Shown: in pieces, positions 8,975-19,872 of the stretch
Position numbering within the stretch: position 1 is the first letter of the stretch
Layout of the letters: every line of letters begins with the position of its first letter
Assembly: GCF_030296015.1 (NCBI RefSeq)
Contig: NZ_AP027368.1
Span: 2,480,001 to 2,544,000, forward strand
Direction: 5' to 3'
DNA length: 64,000 nucleotides
Source: Ferrimonas sp. YFM
GTDB taxonomy: Bacteria > Pseudomonadota > Gammaproteobacteria > Enterobacterales > Shewanellaceae
Notes under the pieces: model-generated
The model's database searches: none
What the model saw: only the letters and a program-made list of their open reading frames with translations
What the model was told of the DNA's origin: nothing
Translations under genes and position numbers: made by a program

Positions 8975-9876
8975 AGATCGGCATACTGTCACGCAATAGC
9001 AAACTTTATTCCACGCGCAGGCTCATTGAAGCGTGTGAGCAGCGAGGCCATCAGGCAGTCGTGATCGACGCCCTTCGCTGTTACATGAACATCAACTCAG
9101 ACCAGCCCAGTATTCACTCCAAAGGGGAAAGCCTGGACGGTTTCGATGCGATCATTCCCAGAATCGGCGCGTCAGTCACCTTCTATGGCTGCGCCGTGTT
9201 GAGACAGTTCGAAATGATGGGCGTTTACCCGGTAAACGAGTCGGTGGCCATCACCCGCTCCAGGGATAAGCTGCGCTCCATGCAGCTGCTGTCCCGCCGC
9301 AAGGTGGGCATGCCAATCACAGGATTTGCCAGCAAACCCGACGACATCAAGGACCTCCTGGATATGGTCGGCGGCGCTCCGGTGGTGATCAAGTTGCTCG
9401 AGGGAACACAGGGTATTGGGGTGGTACTCGCGGAAACACGCAAGGCGGCAGAAAGCGTCATCGAAGCCTTTCTGGGACTTCGGGCCAACATCATGGTGCA
9501 GGAGTTCATCAAAGAGGCTGATGGCGCCGATATACGCTGCTTCGTCATTGGTGACCGGGTGATCGCAGCCATGAAGCGCCAGGGAGCCGAAGGCGAGTTT
9601 CGATCCAACTTACACCGAGGCGGCAGTGCCTCACTGATCCGCATCACCCCGGAAGAGCGACGCACCGCCGTTGAGGCAGCCAAGGTCATGGGATTGCGTG
9701 TGGCCGGCGTGGACCTACTGCGCTCCAATCGCGGCCCCTTAGTGATGGAAGTTAACTCCTCTCCGGGCCTGGAAGGGATCGAAGCCGCAACCGGAAAGGA
9801 CGTGGCCGGAATGATCATTGAGTACATAGAAAAGAACGCCCAACCTCAGAGGACGCGCACACGTGGCAAGGGCTAA
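8971..9876 (+). CDS. rimK: Ribosomal protein S6 glutamate ligase RimK
   Basis: 301 residues, the usual RimK length. The ATP-grasp fold is complete: [15 protein letters not shown] (nucleotide loop), [20 protein letters not shown], and the metal-binding ending [14 protein letters not shown]. RimK adds glutamate residues to the C-terminus of ribosomal protein S6 and so tunes translation. It is the second gene of the rimB-rimK-hydrolase-channel cluster, with four-base overlap before and 14-base overlap after it. Confidence 0.93.
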   Translation: MKIGILSRNSKLYSTRRLIEACEQRGHQAVVIDALRCYMNINSDQPSIHSKGESLDGFDAIIPRIGASVTFYGCAVLRQFEMMGVYPVNESVAITRSRDKLRSMQLLSRRKVGMPITGFASKPDDIKDLLDMVGGAPVVIKLLEGTQGIGVVLAETRKAAESVIEAFLGLRANIMVQEFIKEADGADIRCFVIGDRVIAAMKRQGAEGEFRSNLHRGGSASLIRITPEERRTAVEAAKVMGLRVAGVDLLRSNRGPLVMEVNSSPGLEGIEAATGKDVAGMIIEYIEKNAQPQRTRTRGKG

Positions 9877-10927
9877 AGCTAATCGTAGCTTCGAACTGGG
9901 AGGGGTCGACGTTGCTCCGGGTACACAGCAAACCATACAGTTGGACGTTGCCCAGTTGTACACCCACACGCCGCTGACCATTCCCGTGGAGGTGTTGAAC
10001 GGTCGTCTCGAAGGGCCAGTTCTGCTGATCAGTGCAGCAATTCACGGGGATGAACTCAATGGTGTCGAGGTGGTCAGGCAGATTCTTTCTCTGATAGAGC
10101 CAGCCAAGCTCAAAGGCACACTTGTGGCGGTGCCCGTAGTGAACGTCTTTGGCTTTATCCAGAAGAGCCGTTACCTGCCTGATCGACGCGATCTCAATCG
10201 AAGCTTCCCAGGAAGCCAGAAAGGCTCCATCGCGGCCAGGCTCGCTCATCAGTTCTTCAGCCAGGTGGTGACCCGGTGCAGTCATATCATCGATCTTCAT
10301 ACGGCCGCCGTTTACAGAACTAACTTGCCTCAGCTCAGGGCCAACCTGGATGACCCGGAGAGCAGCGCAATGGCGCAAGCTTTCGGTGCCCCCGTGGTGA
10401 TCAATGCCTCCACTCGAGATGGCTCTCTAAGAGCAGAAGCTCAGGCCAAGGGGATTCCCGTGCTCACCTTCGAAGGAGGTGAAGCGCTCAGGTTTGATAG
10501 CGGTGCCATAAACATGGCAATTAAAGGGTGTATCAGGGTCATGCGCAGCCTGGGCATGCTGCCCTCTCGTCGGCGAAGCCTCTCTGACACCATGGCAGTA
10601 GCACGATCAACCTCCTGGGTCAGAGCCGAGCAAGATGGCATCATCCGCTCTCAGGTTGCACTGGGCTCTAAAGTAAAAAAAGGAGACGTGTTGGCGAAAA
10701 TTGCCGCCCCACTGGGGCACGGAGAGTTCACTTTGCTTGCACCCAAAGAGGGTATTGTTATTGGCCAACATACCCTGCCGCTCGTCAACGAGGGAGACGC
10801 GCTGTTTCATCTTGCCTATTTCGAACAACAGCAAGCGGACGAAGCGATGGCTCAGATCGACTCCCTATTCGATGAGGACCCAAACCCTGGAATCATCTAC
10901 GACGTCGATGAGCCAGGATTAACCTGA
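9863..10927 (+). CDS. Succinylglutamate desuccinylase/aspartoacylase-family metallohydrolase
   Basis: 354 residues. The zinc carboxypeptidase-like core shows HGDELNG (zinc His and Glu near residue 60), [11 protein letters not shown] and IDLHTA (third zinc ligand). The C-terminal ~90 residues look like the barrel domain of the family, with a biotinyl-like segment ([13 protein letters not shown]). The start is GTG at 9863, inside the end of rimK. Family members cut N-acyl amino acids. Its place behind rimK suggests, as inference, that it may act on glutamate tails or glutamyl products made by RimK. Confidence 0.85.
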   Translation: MARAKANRSFELGGVDVAPGTQQTIQLDVAQLYTHTPLTIPVEVLNGRLEGPVLLISAAIHGDELNGVEVVRQILSLIEPAKLKGTLVAVPVVNVFGFIQKSRYLPDRRDLNRSFPGSQKGSIAARLAHQFFSQVVTRCSHIIDLHTAAVYRTNLPQLRANLDDPESSAMAQAFGAPVVINASTRDGSLRAEAQAKGIPVLTFEGGEALRFDSGAINMAIKGCIRVMRSLGMLPSRRRSLSDTMAVARSTSWVRAEQDGIIRSQVALGSKVKKGDVLAKIAAPLGHGEFTLLAPKEGIVIGQHTLPLVNEGDALFHLAYFEQQQADEAMAQIDSLFDEDPNPGIIYDVDEPGLT

Positions 10928-10950
10928 CACAAATACAAAGGATAAACTGA

Positions 10951-11442
10951 ATGCAGTGGATATTAGCTGGCCTACTCATCCTGGGCTATATAACGGCTGG
11001 GAGATTGGTAGCAAGGGGAATCGAAAGCTACGGACAAAAACGATCTGTACAGCCATTTAGGGTGCGCTACTTGGTGAGGACGCTCAATATTCTTCTTTCA
11101 CTGGCGTTACTCCTGGCCCTGTTTGTGGTGCTTGGGGTTGAGTATGAACAATTGGCGGTTCTGGCCTCCTCCATCTTTGCAGTGGTTGGCGTAGCCCTTT
11201 TTGCCCAATGGTCCATATTAAGCAACATTACGGCCAGTTTCGTTATCTTTTTTGCCTTCCCCTATCGTGTTGGTGACTACGTTAAGGTTGTAGACAAAGA
11301 CGATGACATATCCGGAGAGATCGAAGAGATCGCCCTATTTCACGTGATCATTAGACAGGGAGACAGAATGATCACCTACCCAAATTCGTTGATCTTGCAA
11401 AAATCAGTGATAAAGATGCCAGCGCCAAGCAAAGCTGACTAA
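10951..11442 (+). CDS. Small MscS-like mechanosensitive channel
   Basis: 163 residues, shorter than E. coli MscS (286). It has an N-terminal span, a second span (LLSLALLLALFVVLGVE), the pore-like helix (ILASSIFAVVGVALFAQWS type) and the beta domain (FPYRVGDYVKVV... TYPNSLILQKSVIK). The C-terminal alpha/beta domain is absent. It lies 23 bp after the hydrolase gene in the same direction and is probably the last gene of the RimK cluster. MscS proteins relieve turgor under osmotic downshock. Base composition is lower in GC than the genes before it. Confidence 0.8.
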   Translation: MQWILAGLLILGYITAGRLVARGIESYGQKRSVQPFRVRYLVRTLNILLSLALLLALFVVLGVEYEQLAVLASSIFAVVGVALFAQWSILSNITASFVIFFAFPYRVGDYVKVVDKDDDISGEIEEIALFHVIIRQGDRMITYPNSLILQKSVIKMPAPSKAD

Positions 11443-11686
11443 CCCTGAAACATCCAAAGATATGGCTAAGGCACGGTCTTTAGTGATGTCTATACAAGCC
11501 GACTAAGGTGATCCTTGGGCACTATACCTTGCCAACTGCAAAGACGGGAACGCCAGTTATCGCCACCTTGCGGTCACCCACTCAGGCGAATCAACATCGC
11601 TTGAGTGGATTTAAGCTATGGTAGGTCAGTCGACGGACCTGTGTTTCACCCACTTGATTGGGGAAGACTCTTATACGTTAGGTAAA

Positions 11687-12082
11687 CTACTCTTTGTCGA
11701 AGCTATCGACTACTATTGCCCCCATAGATGCAGGCATTGATATAATGATCACTCGCTTTAGTGCTACTAGCGGGTCTGACAACAAAGGTAGTTTATTGAT
11801 ACAAAACAGTACCAGCATTACTACCAAAGCTGTTATGAGGTAAGCAACCACTATTCGAAGAATGAAAACCAGTTTACGCTTGGAGACATTACGTTGAAAC
11901 ACACTTTCGTAGGTATACAACGTGAGAAACACTACAGACAAACTGAACAAAATTGAGAGATTGAGGAGTGGCAAGCTCTCACCCAAGCGCCAAGCTTCCT
12001 CAGAGAAAGAAATCGGAACAGCAAGAGCAAATGCTCCAACAAATATCTGGCTTGCATCTTCGAAGTTAAAGCTATATTTCAC
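11687..12082 (-). CDS. DUF2391-type integral membrane protein
   Basis: About 131 residues with four predicted spans. The segment FVGAFALAVPISFSEEAW and the following LPLLNLSILFSLSVVFLTLY fit the DUF2391/TIGR02587 family of membrane proteins with no known function. The start is GTG at 12082, five bases after GGAGG; the ATG at 12127 has no comparable site. It stands alone in an AT-richer stretch. The 244 bp before it (11443-11686) hold nothing I can name. Confidence 0.7.
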   Translation of the reverse strand: MKYSFNFEDASQIFVGAFALAVPISFSEEAWRLGESLPLLNLSILFSLSVVFLTLYTYESVFQRNVSKRKLVFILRIVVAYLITALVVMLVLFCINKLPLLSDPLVALKRVIIISMPASMGAIVVDSFDKE

Positions 12083-12390
12083 CTCAGCCTCCTGCCACTT
12101 ACCTAGCTGCCGTCTTATGCGGCACATTGCTGCTTTTCACTCGGCACACCTTCACCGCATGTCTAAAAGTCAGTGAAAGCATTTTACCAATGTATCTGTA
12201 GATTAGCTAAGGCTCAACGCCCTAAGATGCATACTCACCATCATGAAAGGCGGATCAGCACGGCAAAAAGGGCGGCTACATCGTACACAGTAAGACCGAT
12301 ACCAGGATCGAACAGTGCACCTGCATATGATCATGTGTCTTTCCAAAAAGAGCGCTGCGATGACCTACATATCTTTCCTAGATGCTTAAT
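12083..12390. other. Intergenic stretch without a recognised gene
   Basis: AT-rich sequence between the DUF2391 gene and the insertion sequence. Short open frames here lack ribosome sites and family likeness. It ends with AAT, which is the left copy of the IS target duplication. Confidence 0.6.
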
Positions 12391-12398
12391 TGTAGTGG

Positions 12399-13561
<1,163 letters not shown>

Positions 13562-13723
13562 TGAACACCTCTTGTTACGGTGGCGACTTTACCACCTAAA
13601 GCGGTGTCCGGGATCATTAAACCACTACAAATATATGCATGGAGTTACTATAGAGCTTGGCTAAATTTACGCAGGCACGAATTAGGCCAAGCTTTATTGT
13701 CTCACCCGTTGATGTATTTGTTA

Positions 13724-14041
13724 TTAAGTAGTCGACTCATTATGTGTTGCTTCCTCTTTTAGAGGGTCAACTACCGTGAGCGAAACCCGATACTTCCCAT
13801 ATGACTCATTTAAACTAGAACTGATAACCAAAATCGCGACAGGTATAGCTGCCAGATAAGACATAATAGAGCCAATTTGATTTGCTAAAGGGTCATTGCC
13901 TCCCGTCGCTATCAAACCGATCATTGCACCGAGCATGCCACCAATAAGTGAAAACGGGATGGCAAATAAAATGGTTTTCCATGTAATGTTCCACCAAATA
14001 CGCGAGGCTATTTTGAACGAGGGGCTAATTTCGTTATCCAT
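13724..14041 (-). CDS. Small membrane protein, unknown
   Basis: About 105 residues. Two hydrophobic segments (TILFAIPFSLIGGMLGAMIGLIA and GSIMSYLAAIPVAILVISSS) follow a short cytoplasmic head. No family recognised. The ATG at 14041 has AAGGA about nine bases upstream and is preferred to the ATG eight codons earlier. It lies just right of the insertion sequence in AT-richer DNA. The 225 bp after its start hold nothing I can name. Confidence 0.55.
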   Translation of the reverse strand: MDNEISPSFKIASRIWWNITWKTILFAIPFSLIGGMLGAMIGLIATGGNDPLANQIGSIMSYLAAIPVAILVISSSLNESYGKYRVSLTVVDPLKEEATHNESTT

Positions 14042-14266
14042 TGCTTGGTTTCCTTTGAGTTTCATAACACCAGTCCGCCGCCGGGAACAAGGTGTAACAT
14101 GCTGATTAATATAATGATATTAAGGTACACTCTCTAGTGGGTGTTTTGTGCGCGGCTAGTCACACTATGCAATGAAAAATTAGCCACGAATGACTCATTT
14201 TGGCGCCCAGACGGTCATTGGGCACCAATACAGAAAGGAGATTTTGAGGGGCGATTGAGGATTCAG

Positions 14267-14602
14267 TCAGGCGTCAGCCAGGGCGTAGACATACACCTCG
14301 ACGGTTTGGCCATCGTCGAGGGTGGCTTGGGTCAGGGTGCGCTGATAACCCTCCCCTTCGAACTCATCCAGTGACGGCCAGTGGGCTTCCAGGTTGTCTG
14401 AGCAAAAGACAAAGCCTTCGACCTTGTCTCCGCTGTCATTCAGAGTGATGCCGGGGTAACCCATGGCGGCGCCCCAGCCTTCCTGGCGCAGGGTGCCGCG
14501 AATGGATCCGGTCTGCCAACTGCCGCCGACCGCTTTTAAGATGTGTTCATTGGGGCGCCCTGGTCCCAGGGTGCCGTAGACAAAGAGTTTCTGCTCAGCC
14601 AT
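14267..14602 (-). CDS. Gamma-glutamylcyclotransferase-fold protein (AIG2/GGCT-like)
   Basis: About 111 residues. The start KLFVYGTLGPGRPNEHIL carries the YGTL-(x)-GxxN motif of the GGCT/AIG2 fold, and SLDEFEGEGYQRTL holds the catalytic Glu expected in the family. These enzymes release 5-oxoproline from gamma-glutamyl compounds, though the substrate here is unknown. The ATG at 14602 lies inside the 3' end of the hydrolase gene (8-base overlap), so the two are coupled. Confidence 0.85.
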   Translation of the reverse strand: MAEQKLFVYGTLGPGRPNEHILKAVGGSWQTGSIRGTLRQEGWGAAMGYPGITLNDSGDKVEGFVFCSDNLEAHWPSLDEFEGEGYQRTLTQATLDDGQTVEVYVYALADA

Positions 14603-15410
14603 AGACTCGCTCAAGAAAGGCCAACAGGTGGCGGTTAACAAATTCAGGGTTTTCCAGGGTGGAGATGTGGCCCGCCTTGGGGATCTCCACCATCTCGGCG
14701 CCGGTGATCTCATCCAGCATCAGGTAGCTCTCCAGCACGGTGCGGGCTCTGTCCTCCTGACCCACCATGATCAGCACCGGCAGCGCCAACTTGGCCAGGT
14801 CGTCCACCTGATCCCGGCGACCAAAAATGATGCGACCCAGACGAACGGTATCGTCGATGCGGGACTCCGGCAGGTTGGCCAGGCTGTCTCGGAAGCCTTG
14901 CGCCAGCTGTGGGTGGCGCTCTGCCACGTCGGTGGCGAAGAACAGCGGCACAATCTGGTCCAGCAGCGGTGCTGGCACCTGACGGGCTTCTTCGATGGCC
15001 GCCAGCATGGCGAAGTACTTCTTATGGGTCACCTCTGGCTCCAGGCCGACAAAGGTGTCCATCAGTACCAGGCTCTGAATGCGGCTGGGCGCCAGTTGCG
15101 CCAGCTCGGTGGCCCACATGCCGCCTACAGACAGCCCGACGATGGAGAAGCGCTCCACTTCCAGGGCATCCATCAACACCAGCATGTCTTCGGCCAGGCC
15201 CTTAAGGTTTCGGGTTTCGCCGGGCAGCGCGCCAGAGGCGCCATGGCCCCAGAGATCAGGCACGATGCAGCGGTAGTGCTGGCTCAGGGCCTCTATCTGA
15301 GGGGCCCACATGGCGGAGTCCCACAGGTAGCTGTGGCCGAACAGCAGCACCGGGCCCTGGCCCTTGTCCAGATAGCTCAATTCACTGCCGCGAATAGTGA
15401 TGGATGTCAT
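14595..15410 (-). CDS. Alpha/beta-fold hydrolase
   Basis: 271 residues, full length. The nucleophile elbow is GLSVGG, the oxyanion region LLFGHSYLWDSAMW, the acid lies probably in MVGQEDRA and the histidine in KAGHISTLENPE. It resembles small esterases or lactonases acting on soluble substrates (PcaD-like), but no substrate can be assigned. It is first in a two-gene unit with the GGCT-fold gene. Confidence 0.85.
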   Translation of the reverse strand: MTSITIRGSELSYLDKGQGPVLLFGHSYLWDSAMWAPQIEALSQHYRCIVPDLWGHGASGALPGETRNLKGLAEDMLVLMDALEVERFSIVGLSVGGMWATELAQLAPSRIQSLVLMDTFVGLEPEVTHKKYFAMLAAIEEARQVPAPLLDQIVPLFFATDVAERHPQLAQGFRDSLANLPESRIDDTVRLGRIIFGRRDQVDDLAKLALPVLIMVGQEDRARTVLESYLMLDEITGAEMVEIPKAGHISTLENPEFVNRHLLAFLERVYG

Positions 15411-15682
15411 GGCGGATGTCCTATTGCCTGGGATTCAAAGGAGATGGTTTGGGGGAACACTCTACTGCATCAGTGGGACCGATTTCATCAGACCACCTCA
15501 CCCATTTTACTCGACTGCTGGGATTTTCGACGGCCTTCCCCCTGAACACTCGGTTTCTGATTGCCGCCCATAAGAGGTATTTACATTTCTCGTTTAGTTT
15601 CAGTAGTTTTTAGGTATTATTGTCGCCTCTTCAAAGTGTTAGACATTCCTACCCCACTCCGAAGCACGTTGAAAGGAGTTCC

Positions 15683-16957
15683 ATGAGCCACAACAAACAG
15701 GTGACGGCCAACATCAAGCAGATTAAAGCCGATGTGGAAGCCGCCACCACGCAAGACCAGTTGATCCAGGTGATCACCTCAGTAAAGAACCACCCAGGCC
15801 CTCTGAATTACGACGACCGGCTGCCCTCAGGGATGATGTGGGCACTGACCGCCCTAAGTGTCTACGGCATGCTGCTGAACTACATCTATGGCGGCTCTCA
15901 CAGCTCTCTGGCGCGCATCATGTTTGCGGTGGTGGACAACTCGGCCTATTGGGTGCCTGCCCTGGTGGCCTTTGCGGTTGCGCGGCGACTGGAAAACAAA
16001 GGCCAGCATTTGCCTCTGCCCCAGTTTCTGGCCCGCCCCTTTCTTCGCATCGGCCTCATTACCGGCGTTGTCACCCTGGTGGCTGCCTACCTGCCGCCGT
16101 GGCATCAGGCCTACTGGTTTGTGTTTGCCAAGCTGATGCAGCTGCTCAGCCTCAACGGCCAGGTTTATGTGCCTTTTAACCTGGCGGCAGGCGCCGGTGT
16201 GGTTGCCCTGATTCTTTGGTTCTGGCTGCGCAAGCGCAAATACTGGCGCAACCCGGTGTCCGATCGCATCCACCTGCTGGACATCCTGTTCAACAACAAC
16301 CTGAAGCCAGTCAAGGTGGACCCCGAAGGCAAAGCCAAGGAGCTCAAGGCGCGGTTCCGCGAGTTTGATCGGGGCAATCACCGCCGCACCATCGACGCAT
16401 TCTATGAGGGGGAGTATCAGGGAGAGGTGCACACCTTCCGCTTTCAGCTGTATCACTTCCACTACGTCAACCGCCGCCAGGAGACCTACACCGACTCCAA
16501 TGGCAAGACCCGGACCCGCACCACCTACGATCACTACCATCGCCACGGGCTGTTGTTCGATTTCCCGTTCGCCAAATCTGTGGTGCTCGATGGTGACCGC
16601 GATGTCAGCTATCGGGGGGAGAAGTACACCACCGCATCCAATGCCTTCAACCGGCTCTTCAGGGTGCGCACCCGGGATCAGATGCAGGCGGCGCGCCTGC
16701 TGACACCGGCCACGGTAGAGATGCTGACCCAGTTTGCCGAGTCGTTCCGCAGCCCTGTGGTGGAGATCGACGCCAAGGGCCAGACCTGTCTGGCCATCAA
16801 CGACCAGGACCTGCTCAAGCTCAAACGGCGCAGCGGCCTGGACACCCCGGACGCCTTCATCAAGGAGATCTCCGGTCATGCCAAGCTGGATAAGCTGGAT
16901 GCCCTGCTGAACACGGTGCACCACCTGATGCGCCTGAGCGACAACAACTTCAAGTAG
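15683..16957 (+). CDS. DUF3137-like membrane protein, first of a tandem pair
   Basis: 424 residues. The N-terminal half has two or three membrane segments; the C-terminal half is soluble and contains YHFHYVNRRQETY, a TRTRTTYDHYHRHG block rich in His and Arg, and FNRLFRVRTRDQMQAARLL, which recalls DUF3137 proteins often found next to LemA. About half of its residues match the next gene by eye, so the two arose by tandem duplication. A good AAGGAG site precedes ATG 15683. It probably forms an operon with the paralog and lemA. Function unknown. Confidence 0.65.
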   Translation: MSHNKQVTANIKQIKADVEAATTQDQLIQVITSVKNHPGPLNYDDRLPSGMMWALTALSVYGMLLNYIYGGSHSSLARIMFAVVDNSAYWVPALVAFAVARRLENKGQHLPLPQFLARPFLRIGLITGVVTLVAAYLPPWHQAYWFVFAKLMQLLSLNGQVYVPFNLAAGAGVVALILWFWLRKRKYWRNPVSDRIHLLDILFNNNLKPVKVDPEGKAKELKARFREFDRGNHRRTIDAFYEGEYQGEVHTFRFQLYHFHYVNRRQETYTDSNGKTRTRTTYDHYHRHGLLFDFPFAKSVVLDGDRDVSYRGEKYTTASNAFNRLFRVRTRDQMQAARLLTPATVEMLTQFAESFRSPVVEIDAKGQTCLAINDQDLLKLKRRSGLDTPDAFIKEISGHAKLDKLDALLNTVHHLMRLSDNNFK

Positions 16958-17065
16958 CGCATCCCAAACAGAGCTTGGTGCAGTAGCAAAAGTAGGTCGG
17001 CAGTACCGCCGCCTTTTAATGCATTGACCTAGTACAACCGCTCCCAGAACCATTTAAGGAGTTTC

Positions 17066-18358
17066 ATGAGACACAACAAACAGGTAGCCGCCAACATCGA
17101 CGCCATCAAGGCCGATGTGGAAGCCGCCACCAGTCAAGCCGACCTGATTCGGGTGATCCGCTCGGTACAGAACCACCCGGGCCCACTGGACTACGATGAT
17201 CGCATCGCTGCCACCATCAAATGGTTGCTGCTGTTCGCCGGCACCATGGGTCTTTACCTCACCGCCTCTTCCGGCGGTTTTCATGGCGATATTGGCTTTT
17301 TTCTCGATCTGGCGATGAACTTCTCCAGTGCCTGGGTTCCCGCCATCGGCGTCGTGCTGTTGGCCAAAAGGCTGGAGAAAAAGGGCAAGGTACTGCCGCT
17401 GCCCGATTCGATAAACCGCCAATGGCTGCGCCTTGGCCTCATCGGCGTCGCCGCCACCGCTTTGTTTGCCGTACTGCCCTTCTGGGCCTACGCCTACTGG
17501 ACGGTGATCTACACTCTCATTGGCCTTATCAGGCTGGTGGGTGTCCTGATTCTGTTGGACGACTACCCCATCGGACAGGAGATCACCCTGGGCATGCTGA
17601 TCATCGGCGCCGGCCTGTGGATGTGGCAGGGCAAGCGATTGCATTGGCGCGAACCGGTGTCTGACCGCATCCAACTGCTGGACAGCCTGTTCAACAACAA
17701 CCTGAAGCCGGTGAAAGTCAGTAAATCCGGCAAGGCTCAGGAGTTTGGGAATAAGTTCAGGGAATTTGACCGCGGTAACCACAGACGGGAGATTGAGGCA
17801 CTGTATCAAGGAAGCTACAAAGGCAAGGTGCATCAGTTCGGTTTCCAGCTCTACCACTTCCACTTCGTGGATAAGCGCACCGAGACCTACAGGGACTCCG
17901 AAGGCAACACCAAGACCCGCACCACCTATCACCACTACGACCGTCACGGGTTACTGGTGCGCTTCCCCTTCGCCAAGTCAATCAGCCTGGACGGAGACCG
18001 CCGAATCAAGTTTGATGGGATGCCCTACTCCGCCGCTTCCAACGAGTTTAACCGTCACTTCAAGGTTCGGGCTCAAGAGGAGATGCAAGCCGCCCGGCTG
18101 CTGAGTCCGGCGGTCGTCGAGCAGCTGTGCAACATAGGTGAGAGCTATCGCAGCCCGGTGATTGAGATCAACGCCGATGGCGAGATGTGCATCGCCTTTG
18201 ACAACGACGACCTGCTGACACTGAAACGCCAGTACGGCCTGGAGAAGCCCGAGGCCTTTGCCAAGGAAATAGCCGGTCACGCCAAGCTGGAGAAGCTGGA
18301 TACGCTGCTTAAGACCGTCCACGACCTGATGCGTTTAAACGACAACAACTTTGCTTAA
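17066..18358 (+). CDS. DUF3137-like membrane protein, second of a tandem pair
   Basis: 430 residues, with the same plan as its neighbour: a conserved head (HNKQVAANIDAIKADVEAAT), membrane spans (about residues 50-190), then a soluble domain with YHFHFVDKRTETYRDSEG and FNRHFKVRAQEEMQAARLL. The soluble domain and the linker (VSDRIQLLDSLFNNNLKPVK) are far better conserved between the two copies than the membrane part. AAGGAG lies five bases before the ATG. The gene ends 46 bp before the lemA start. Confidence 0.65.
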   Translation: MRHNKQVAANIDAIKADVEAATSQADLIRVIRSVQNHPGPLDYDDRIAATIKWLLLFAGTMGLYLTASSGGFHGDIGFFLDLAMNFSSAWVPAIGVVLLAKRLEKKGKVLPLPDSINRQWLRLGLIGVAATALFAVLPFWAYAYWTVIYTLIGLIRLVGVLILLDDYPIGQEITLGMLIIGAGLWMWQGKRLHWREPVSDRIQLLDSLFNNNLKPVKVSKSGKAQEFGNKFREFDRGNHRREIEALYQGSYKGKVHQFGFQLYHFHFVDKRTETYRDSEGNTKTRTTYHHYDRHGLLVRFPFAKSISLDGDRRIKFDGMPYSAASNEFNRHFKVRAQEEMQAARLLSPAVVEQLCNIGESYRSPVIEINADGEMCIAFDNDDLLTLKRQYGLEKPEAFAKEIAGHAKLEKLDTLLKTVHDLMRLNDNNFA

Positions 18359-18404
18359 AGCGCCCTGCACTGAGCGCAGAGCCGACCATTACGAGAGACA
18401 CCTT

Positions 18405-18977
18405 ATGAATGAAGCAACTCTGATCATCATCGCCATCCCCCTGCTGCTGGTTGTGGCGGTTATCCTCATCTACAACAGCATCGTGGGGCGCTACAACGCC
18501 GTGGATCGCGCCTGGGCCTCGGTGCTAACCCAGGAGCGCCAGAAGAACAAGATCATCCCTCACGTCGAGAAGATGGTGGAGCAGTACAAGCTGCATGAAG
18601 CCTCCGTACTGACCGAGGTGACCAAGCTGAGAAACGCCATCAGCGAGCTGGGTCAGGGCGGTGTGGACGCGGCCAAACTGGCACTGACGGAGAAACACAC
18701 CGCCGGTCTTCTGCAGGGCCTGAAGGTAGCGGTTGAAGCCTACCCGGATCTCAAAGCCTCCGACACCTACCTTAAGGTGATGGCGGAGATCTCCGAGCAA
18801 CAGGAGCAGGTGGGCGCCGCCATCCGCATCTTCAACCGCAATGTGGAAGAGTTCAACAACGGCATCCAAATGTTCCCCGGCTCTCTGGTCAACGCCATGC
18901 TCAACCGTAAGCAGCCCATCAACAGCTTCACCGACGCAGAAGCTCAGGCTGGCTTCGACTACAAACCCAACCTGTAA
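18405..18977 (+). CDS. lemA: LemA family protein
   Basis: 190 residues. One N-terminal span (LIIIAIPLLLVVAVILIYN) is followed by the LemA signature (YNAVDRAWASVLTQERQKNKIIP) and the long helical domain ending QMFPGSLVNAML. LemA proteins are membrane-anchored helical bundles of unsettled role. Its partners here are two DUF3137-like proteins, an association seen in other bacteria. A strong terminator follows. Confidence 0.9.
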   Translation: MNEATLIIIAIPLLLVVAVILIYNSIVGRYNAVDRAWASVLTQERQKNKIIPHVEKMVEQYKLHEASVLTEVTKLRNAISELGQGGVDAAKLALTEKHTAGLLQGLKVAVEAYPDLKASDTYLKVMAEISEQQEQVGAAIRIFNRNVEEFNNGIQMFPGSLVNAMLNRKQPINSFTDAEAQAGFDYKPNL

Positions 18978-18991
18978 GATGTCCCAGGATC

Positions 18992-19019
18992 AAAAAAGCC
19001 CGCATTTGCGGGCTTTTTT
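18992..19019 (+). terminator. Rho-independent terminator of the lemA operon
   Basis: AAAAAAGCCCGC and GCGGGCTTTTTT pair around the loop ATTT; A and T tracts allow it to work from both sides, serving lemA and the convergent SMI1/KNR4 gene. Confidence 0.9.
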
Positions 19020-19030
19020 ACGCTTCGACC

Positions 19031-19597
19031 TCAGTGCTCGAGATAACCAATTCTGAGCACGAAGTCGATGAAGTCGAGAAACATCGGGTGGATCACCGGC
19101 GTATTGGGATCCACAAAGGCGATGGCCGGCTCGCAAGGGTTGCGACTGAAGTCCAGGCACAGCAGGAAGCCATTGTCCCAGGCCAGGGGGATCATCTTGC
19201 GCAGCAGCGTCTCATTCTCCTGAACAAAGTCAGCAGGCAGACAACCGGACAAGGTAGCAAAGGGGTTGAGATCCGGCTGCTGGAAACAGGAAAGGTCGAA
19301 GAAACAGCGGCGGTCAGGGCAGCGCAGTTCGATGCCGATGGGTTTAAACGCCTTGCCCAGCGCACTGGGGTAAACGTATTTGGTGCTGGCTTCATAGCCG
19401 CCACACTGCTCAAGAAAATCCAGAATCAGCTGGGGAAAACGGATCCCCATGGTTGCTTCCAGATAACCCACCACCTCTCGGTCCAACGGCTCGCGCATGG
19501 GCGCAAAGGCGATCTGACTGAGCATTGACCCCCGAGGCACCAGGTCCTCACCCTTGTGGAGAATGGAGAGTTTGCGGTCGTCGGTAAACAGCTTCAT
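19031..19597 (-). CDS. SMI1/KNR4 (SUKH)-like protein
   Basis: About 188 residues. The N-terminal part (VVGYLEATMGIRFPQLILDFLEQCGGYE) and the ending DNGFLLCLDFSRNPCEPAIAFVD fit the SUKH fold, with its acidic-patch loops. SUKH proteins are frequent immunity proteins of toxin systems, but solitary genes also occur, and no toxin gene is visible here. The ATG at 19597 is preferred because upstream sequence is unlike the family; its ribosome site is weak. Confidence 0.7.
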   Translation of the reverse strand: MKLFTDDRKLSILHKGEDLVPRGSMLSQIAFAPMREPLDREVVGYLEATMGIRFPQLILDFLEQCGGYEASTKYVYPSALGKAFKPIGIELRCPDRRCFFDLSCFQQPDLNPFATLSGCLPADFVQENETLLRKMIPLAWDNGFLLCLDFSRNPCEPAIAFVDPNTPVIHPMFLDFIDFVLRIGYLEH

Positions 19598-19872
19598 AGG
19601 CACTTTCACTGAACAAACATCGGAATAACAGCAGACTAACACAGCGTTTTTGCCTGGCCAGAATGGCACATTATGATTTCTTTCTATGGGCTTCTTGCCT
19701 AAATGGAATACATCAGTCCCCTTCTGGCTGATCTCTCCTCCGACCAGGGAAATGACCCTTGCTTATGCGGCTAACCACACATTTCCTGTTCGGATAATCC
19801 ATGGATTCACTAAGGTTTTGGCGATACTATACCAGATATACTTTAGTAACCACTTTACCGGGGCAGGCATCG

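Noticed and set aside
11570-11640. Inverted sequence around GTCGAC near 11630, considered as an RNA gene or attachment site
   Set aside because: Pairing is short and imperfect and no tRNA-like or integrase context is present.
15854-17053. Very long antisense frame (399 codons) opposite the first DUF3137-like gene
   Set aside because: Shadow frame of a GC-rich coding region; the sense frame has a ribosome site and a paralog.
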